From positions 1 to 8,339 of the forward strand of contig JAQCDI010000101.1 in NCBI GenBank assembly GCA_027620595.1: 8,339 bases of DNA, written 5' to 3'. The stretch comes from Bacteroidota bacterium. GTDB lineage: Bacteria; Bacteroidota; Rhodothermia; Rhodothermales; UBA10348. The notes under the pieces were generated by a model. That model was not told the origin of the DNA. It did no database searches and saw only the letters and a program-made list of their open reading frames with translations. Each line of letters starts with the position of its first letter. The first letter of the stretch is position 1. The translations under genes were made by a program, and so were the position numbers. Shown piece by piece: positions 4,988-8,339 of the stretch.

Positions 4988-5572
4988 CTATGGGAAGAGA
5001 TAGCGGTCCATGTAGAGGAAAAGGAGCGTGCTGGCGGTCGAGATCCAGATCAGGAAAATGACCACGAGGGTGACCAGTTTCCAGGTTTCGGAGCGCTCGG
5101 CACGCTGCTCGGACTTGCTGCGCGCAGCACGCTGCTTGCGGGGTTCGTTCTTCGCGGCCGCAACGGCAGGCGCGGCGTTGACCTGCATGGTGAGCTCGTT
5201 CGAGAGCGTCACCTTGCCTTGACCGTCGCCCGAGACGGGAAGAGCCTGAGGGGGCAGGGTTCTTCCGGTTGGACTGTGGAAGGACATCTGTGCAGGCCGC
5301 GCACCGTCCGAATGGAACACGGGCATGAGCGGGTTGACGATGTTGCGTCGACCGTCTCCCGACCATACAGGCAGGGTATCGTCCAGCTTCTTTCCTTCCG
5401 ACGTTGGTCCGTTCACCGCTGCAGCAATGACTCTGGATTTGCCCTGACCGTCGCCCGAGTAATTCGGAAGGAACATGGCGGGGATCGTATGACTCCGGAC
5501 GGGCCGGGCATTGGATCCGCCTGCCTGCTGCCCGTGCGAATACCGCGGGTCAAAGGAGGGGCGATCAAACAT
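4988..5572 (-). CDS. Tail-anchored membrane protein of unknown function with repeated SGDG motifs
   Basis: I do not recognise this family. The ATG at 5572 gives 194 residues; a TTG at 5590 would add six. Numbered from that TTG, the protein has no signal peptide and a long, low-complexity cytoplasmic part. It is followed by a basic cluster (RKQRAARSKSEQRAER, residues 151-166) and one transmembrane helix near the C-terminus (WKLVTLVVIFLIWISTASTLLFLY, 170-193), ending MDRYLFP. The topology is therefore tail-anchored, N-terminus inside. The soluble part carries a repeated motif: LPNYSGDGQGK (41-51), LPVWSGDGRR (73-82), a degenerate MPVFHSDGAR (89-98), and LPVSGDGQGK (117-126). The DNA of two of these is nearly identical (5214-5234 and 5439-5459, 20 of 21 bases), indicating duplication inside the gene. 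It runs alone, convergent to the TA operon and downstream of aroC. Confidence 0.6.
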   Translation of the reverse strand: MFDRPSFDPRYSHGQQAGGSNARPVRSHTIPAMFLPNYSGDGQGKSRVIAAAVNGPTSEGKKLDDTLPVWSGDGRRNIVNPLMPVFHSDGARPAQMSFHSPTGRTLPPQALPVSGDGQGKVTLSNELTMQVNAAPAVAAAKNEPRKQRAARSKSEQRAERSETWKLVTLVVIFLIWISTASTLLFLYMDRYLFP

Positions 5573-5605
5573 CAGGGTCTCAAGTGGCAACGGGTGGTTG
5601 GATCA

Positions 5606-5621
5606 GCCGTGCAGGCACGGC
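5606..5621. other. Small hairpin upstream of the tail-anchored protein gene
   Basis: GCCGTGC and GCACGGC are perfect 7-bp arms separated by two bases, or a 6-bp stem with a CAGG loop. It lies about 35 bases upstream of the ATG at 5572 in the minus-strand leader, within a gene-free stretch (5573-5829). That stretch also holds a purine-rich run on the minus strand (complement of 5651-5662). No RNA gene is recognised in it. Confidence 0.4.
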
Positions 5622-5681
5622 GCCGCGATCACCATTACCAAACGAGACTTTTTTTCTTTTTCGTGGTCGACGCCCGGAAAT

Positions 5682-5709
5682 TTATCCGGATGGCATCGGG
5701 AGTTGTCCA
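5682..5709 (-). promoter_or_regulatory. Weak sigma70-like promoter candidate for the tail-anchored protein gene
   Basis: Read on the minus strand, TGGACA (complement of 5704-5709) is followed after 16 bases by GATAAA (complement of 5682-5687), a 5/6 and a 4/6 match to -35 and -10. Initiation here would give a leader of about 100 bases before the ATG at 5572. No Bacteroidota-type box is seen nearby. The call is tentative. Confidence 0.25.
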
Positions 5710-5829
5710 CAGACCCCGCGTAAAGCCGAAGATCGGGGGTGGGCATCGAACCGCTCGCAGGATAGCCGATTCGACTCAAGGAGACCAGCCCTGTGGGTAA
5801 AATATTCTTGCTCGCCGGCCCGTTCTGCG

Positions 5830-7005
5830 TCAACGCTCCATCCGCGCCCGGATTTCACTCAGGCTGTCGCCGCCGAACTTCTCGAGCACCGCGTTGGCAA
5901 TCTCCATGGCCACGACGGCCTCAGCCACCGTTGATGCTGCAGGTACGCTCGTCACGTCGCTGCGCTCGTAGCGGGTGGGCTGTTCTTCGCCGGTGGCCAT
6001 GTCCGCCGTTCCGAGCGGTTTGATCAGGGTCGGAATGGGCTTCATGTAACCCCGGACGATGATGGGCATGCCGTTGCTCATGCCTCCTTCGATGCCGCCC
6101 GCTCGGTTGCGCGTGCGAGGAAAAGTCCCTCCCTCAGCACGGATGGGATCATGCACGTGCGAGCCGCGGTCCGACGCGGCAGCGATGCCGTCTCCGATTT
6201 CGACGCCTTTTTGCGCCTGGATCGAGAGGATGGCGTGCCCGAGACGCGCATCGAGTTTGCGGTCCCACTGCACGAACGAGCCGAGCCCGACCGGCACGCC
6301 CGTCACGATCACTTCGTAGACGCCGCCCAGGCTGTCGCCATCCCGTTTGACCGCCGTGATGTGTTCGACGCAGGCGGCCGAAAGGGCGGCGTCGAGCATG
6401 CGGACCTCGCTGGCATCGGCGGCGGGGTTGAGCGCCTCGGCGCCACGCGCCACCAGCGCATCGACACGCGCCGCATAGTCGGCCGGCGAAGCGTATCCGA
6501 CTTCTCCGATCCGCGTCACGTGGCTGCCCACCTGGATGCCCAGCTCGCGCAGGAAAAGGCGTGCCATGGAGCAGCAGGCCACCCGCATGGCGGTTTCGCG
6601 CGCACTGGATCGATCGATGACCGGACGAATGTCGTCCAGGCCGTATTTCTGTGCGCCTGTGAGGTCGGCATGACCCGGCCGCGGCAGGGTGATTTTCTCG
6701 ATCCCCTCGCCCGACCCATCAATGGCCATCACCTCGGGCCAACCGGACTTGTCCTTGGTGTAGGCGGCATTATCGAGCCGCAGCGCCACGGGACCGCCCA
6801 TGGTCTTCGAGAACCGGATGCCACTGTAGATGTGCACCAGATCGGTCTCGAACTTGGCGCGACCACCCCTGCCGAACCCGAGCCAGCGCCGGGCCAGTTG
6901 TGCGTCGATCTCGGAGGCAAGAATGGGCACGCCCGAGGGCATGCCTTCGACAATACCGATCAGGGCTTCACCGTGGGACTCACCGGCGGTCAGGTAGCGG
7001 AGCAT
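5830..7005 (-). CDS. aroC: Chorismate synthase
   Basis: Catalyses the last step of the shikimate pathway in the cytoplasm: 5-enolpyruvylshikimate-3-phosphate to chorismate, with reduced FMN, feeding aromatic amino acids, folate and menaquinone. The 391-residue protein carries the family signatures in order. These are AGESHG (residues 7-12, with the conserved H11), PRPGHADLTGAQKYG (108-122, H112), DRSSARETAMRVA (131-143), DRGSHVHDPI (279-288), NRAGGIEGGMSNGMPI (300-315) and RSDVTSVPAASTV (348-360). The length and both ends are normal for bacterial AroC, with no disruption. The start at 7005 begins the family's MLRYLTAGESHG; no Shine-Dalgarno is visible. It follows the htrA stop by 66 bases on the same strand, so co-transcription is possible. 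No other shikimate gene is present here. Confidence 0.97.
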   Translation of the reverse strand: MLRYLTAGESHGEALIGIVEGMPSGVPILASEIDAQLARRWLGFGRGGRAKFETDLVHIYSGIRFSKTMGGPVALRLDNAAYTKDKSGWPEVMAIDGSGEGIEKITLPRPGHADLTGAQKYGLDDIRPVIDRSSARETAMRVACCSMARLFLRELGIQVGSHVTRIGEVGYASPADYAARVDALVARGAEALNPAADASEVRMLDAALSAACVEHITAVKRDGDSLGGVYEVIVTGVPVGLGSFVQWDRKLDARLGHAILSIQAQKGVEIGDGIAAASDRGSHVHDPIRAEGGTFPRTRNRAGGIEGGMSNGMPIIVRGYMKPIPTLIKPLGTADMATGEEQPTRYERSDVTSVPAASTVAEAVVAMEIANAVLEKFGGDSLSEIRARMER

Positions 7006-7071
7006 GGATGGGGGGCGAACCGTGGAAAGAGCCCGAAATGTACGCCACAGACGCCTTCAATGTCCGGTCGC

Positions 7072-8339
7072 CTACTCTTGCACAGCGCGTTTCACTTCGA
7101 AAAACGCTGACGAACCGTCATCCTTCGCCACCCGAACCAACAGATCGCCCGTGAAGCGCAACGCGTCGTTGAGCGAATCGATGTTGAAGACGGGCACGTC
7201 ATTGATGGACGTGATCACCACGCCCCGCGGAATCCCCGTCTGGTCAAACGGTTCGCCCGCCGTCACAAAAGCGATAAAGACCCCGTGGGCCACCTGGAAT
7301 CGGCGACGCGTGCGGTTGTCGAGGTTCGCCACCCCGATACCCCATTCCGCGAGGTTCACCACCTGGTCTTCTTCGAGCTGGGGCTCGAACGTGTTGGGCG
7401 CGGGCTGATTGAGTTCGGTGAGCCAGGAGGCGTAACCCGGGTCATCCCGCCCCTTGAGCGTCACATTGAAGGTTCGGCTGCGGCCGTCCCGCCACACTAC
7501 GACGGGTACCTGGTCGCCGGGGGAGAACAGGGCGATGGCACTCTGCAGTTCGTTGGGCTCGGTCATATCCCGGCCGTTGACCGAGAGCAGGATGTCGCCG
7601 TCGCGCAGCCCGCCTTCATAACCGGCCAGACCTGGCTGGACGCGGGAGAGGTACACGCCCCGCACCTCGTCGAGACCCACCCTGGCGGCCGTCCGGGCAT
7701 CCATGGCCTGGATCGAAACGCCCAGGTAGCCGCGGCGCACTTCGCCGTAACGGATCAGGTCGCGGACCACGCGCTCCATCAGATCCACCGGCACGGCAAA
7801 CCCGTAGCCCTCATAGGATCCCGATTCGGTGGCGATGGCGGTCGCAATGCCCACCAGTTCGCCGCGCAGGTTGACCACAGCCCCACCCGAGTTGCCCGGA
7901 TTGATGGCCGCGTCGGTCTGGATGAAGCTTTCGATGCCCAGTTGATTGTCGATCACGTTGACCTGGCGACCGGTGGCGCTCACGATGCCCGCCGTCACGG
8001 TCGATGTCAGTCGGAACGGGTTGCCGACGGCCAATACCCATTCGCCAACTTCCACGAGGTTGGCATCGCCCAGGGCAATGACCGGGATGTCTTCGCCGGA
8101 ATCGATCTTGATGACCGCCAGATCGGTGGTCGGGTCGGCACCCACGATGCGCGCCGTGTATTCGCGCTTGTCATTGAGGGTCACCCGGATGCGGGTGGCT
8201 CCTTCGATCACGTGGTTGTTGGTCACGACATAGCCGTCCTCACTCAGGATCACCCCCGAACCGAGGCTCTGGCTGACGCCTCCCCGCTGGCTGAACGGGG
8301 AAAGGAGGTTCGAACCCGGCAGACTTTCCACCTCTATAT
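7072..8339 (-). CDS. HtrA/DegP-type periplasmic serine protease (Do-like), 5' end outside window
   Basis: Envelope quality-control protease and chaperone of the HtrA/DegP/DegQ family. The visible part is 419 residues from the GTG at 8331, and the frame runs on through the window edge, so the signal peptide and roughly the first 70-100 residues are missing. The trypsin-like domain has all catalytic residues (numbered from that GTG): His in VVTNNHVIEG (H40), Asp in DPTTDLAVIK (D70) and Ser in NPGNSGGAVVNLRGELVGI (S148). Two PDZ domains follow. The first is at about 200-293 (RRGYLGVSIQAM, GLRDGDILLSVNGRDM). The second is at about 327-415 (LAEWGIGVANL, GVVITSINDVPVFNIDSL). Two PDZ domains suggest DegP/DegQ rather than DegS. 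It is transcribed toward aroC with a 66-base gap. The internal GTG at 8331 is not a credible start. Confidence 0.93.
   Translation of the reverse strand, partial: IEVESLPGSNLLSPFSQRGGVSQSLGSGVILSEDGYVVTNNHVIEGATRIRVTLNDKREYTARIVGADPTTDLAVIKIDSGEDIPVIALGDANLVEVGEWVLAVGNPFRLTSTVTAGIVSATGRQVNVIDNQLGIESFIQTDAAINPGNSGGAVVNLRGELVGIATAIATESGSYEGYGFAVPVDLMERVVRDLIRYGEVRRGYLGVSIQAMDARTAARVGLDEVRGVYLSRVQPGLAGYEGGLRDGDILLSVNGRDMTEPNELQSAIALFSPGDQVPVVVWRDGRSRTFNVTLKGRDDPGYASWLTELNQPAPNTFEPQLEEDQVVNLAEWGIGVANLDNRTRRRFQVAHGVFIAFVTAGEPFDQTGIPRGVVITSINDVPVFNIDSLNDALRFTGDLLVRVAKDDGSSAFFEVKRAVQE

Noticed and set aside
5675..5690. CCGGA-AATTTA-TCCGG palindrome
   Set aside because: Only a 5-bp stem with no second copy or gene-linked position; too short to call.
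5703..5711. TTGTCCACA, one base from a DnaA box
   Set aside because: A single near match without neighbouring boxes, an AT-rich unwinding region or dnaA/dnaN nearby is expected by chance.
5735..5785. tRNA-like string (GGGCATCGAACCGCTCGC and GATTCGACTC)
   Set aside because: Arms around the TTCGA-like loops do not pair, and no anticodon or acceptor stem can be drawn on either strand.
5603..5833. 76-codon minus-strand open frame between aroC and the tail-anchored protein gene
   Set aside because: It would begin at a TTG overlapping the aroC stop, has no ribosome binding site, and the translation shows no domain or protein-like pattern.

Overview
The window looks like part of the chromosome of a GC-rich member of the Bacteroidota, most plausibly the Rhodothermota (Rhodothermales/Salinibacter-like). 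This is inferred from four things: a secreted protein with a type IX secretion (T9SS) type A sorting domain and a dockerin-like segment, a start region matching the Bacteroidota -7 promoter box (TAnnTTTG), few Shine-Dalgarno sequences, and high-GC housekeeping genes (aroC, htrA). No rRNA, tRNA, CRISPR array, insertion sequence or origin was recognised.

Left part (1-850, small and damaged genes). A MazE-like antitoxin gene (116-340) overlaps a MazF/PemK-family toxin gene (310-522) that keeps its N-terminal catalytic half but has lost the rest. After an AT-rich palindromic repeat (R1, 550-605) comes the tail end of a Ser/Thr protein-kinase-like gene on the minus strand (about 636-850), a remnant abutting the 3' end of the next gene. 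Next is an intact minus-strand wlbA-type sugar-nucleotide dehydrogenase (853-1743).

Middle (1744-4276). A plus-strand gene (1923-4061) encodes a 712-residue secreted multidomain protein: signal peptide, beta-sandwich, cohesin-like, choice-of-anchor-D-like, dockerin-like and T9SS sorting domains. Its leader holds a 13-bp tandem repeat. Downstream is a repeat-rich 215-bp gap with two 39-bp-period tandem copies and a second copy (R2, 4162-4217) of the palindromic repeat. This gap leads straight into a two-gene operon (4277-4923) of a DUF4160-like small protein and an XRE-type helix-turn-helix protein. The pair is a probable toxin-antitoxin module with an inverted-repeat operator on its promoter.

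Right part (4924-8339, minus strand). A convergent hairpin terminator separates the TA operon from a tail-anchored protein of unknown function with a repeated LPxxSGDGxGK motif. Chorismate synthase (aroC) and a 5'-truncated HtrA/DegP periplasmic serine protease follow, with htrA transcribed just ahead of aroC.

The most unusual material is the non-coding structure. It comprises the paired 56-nt palindromic element R1/R2, each copy beside a small TA locus and R1 lying between two truncated genes, together with the tandem repeats and the compact TA operator. The other novelty is the unknown tail-anchored repeat protein. No large new multi-gene system is evident.
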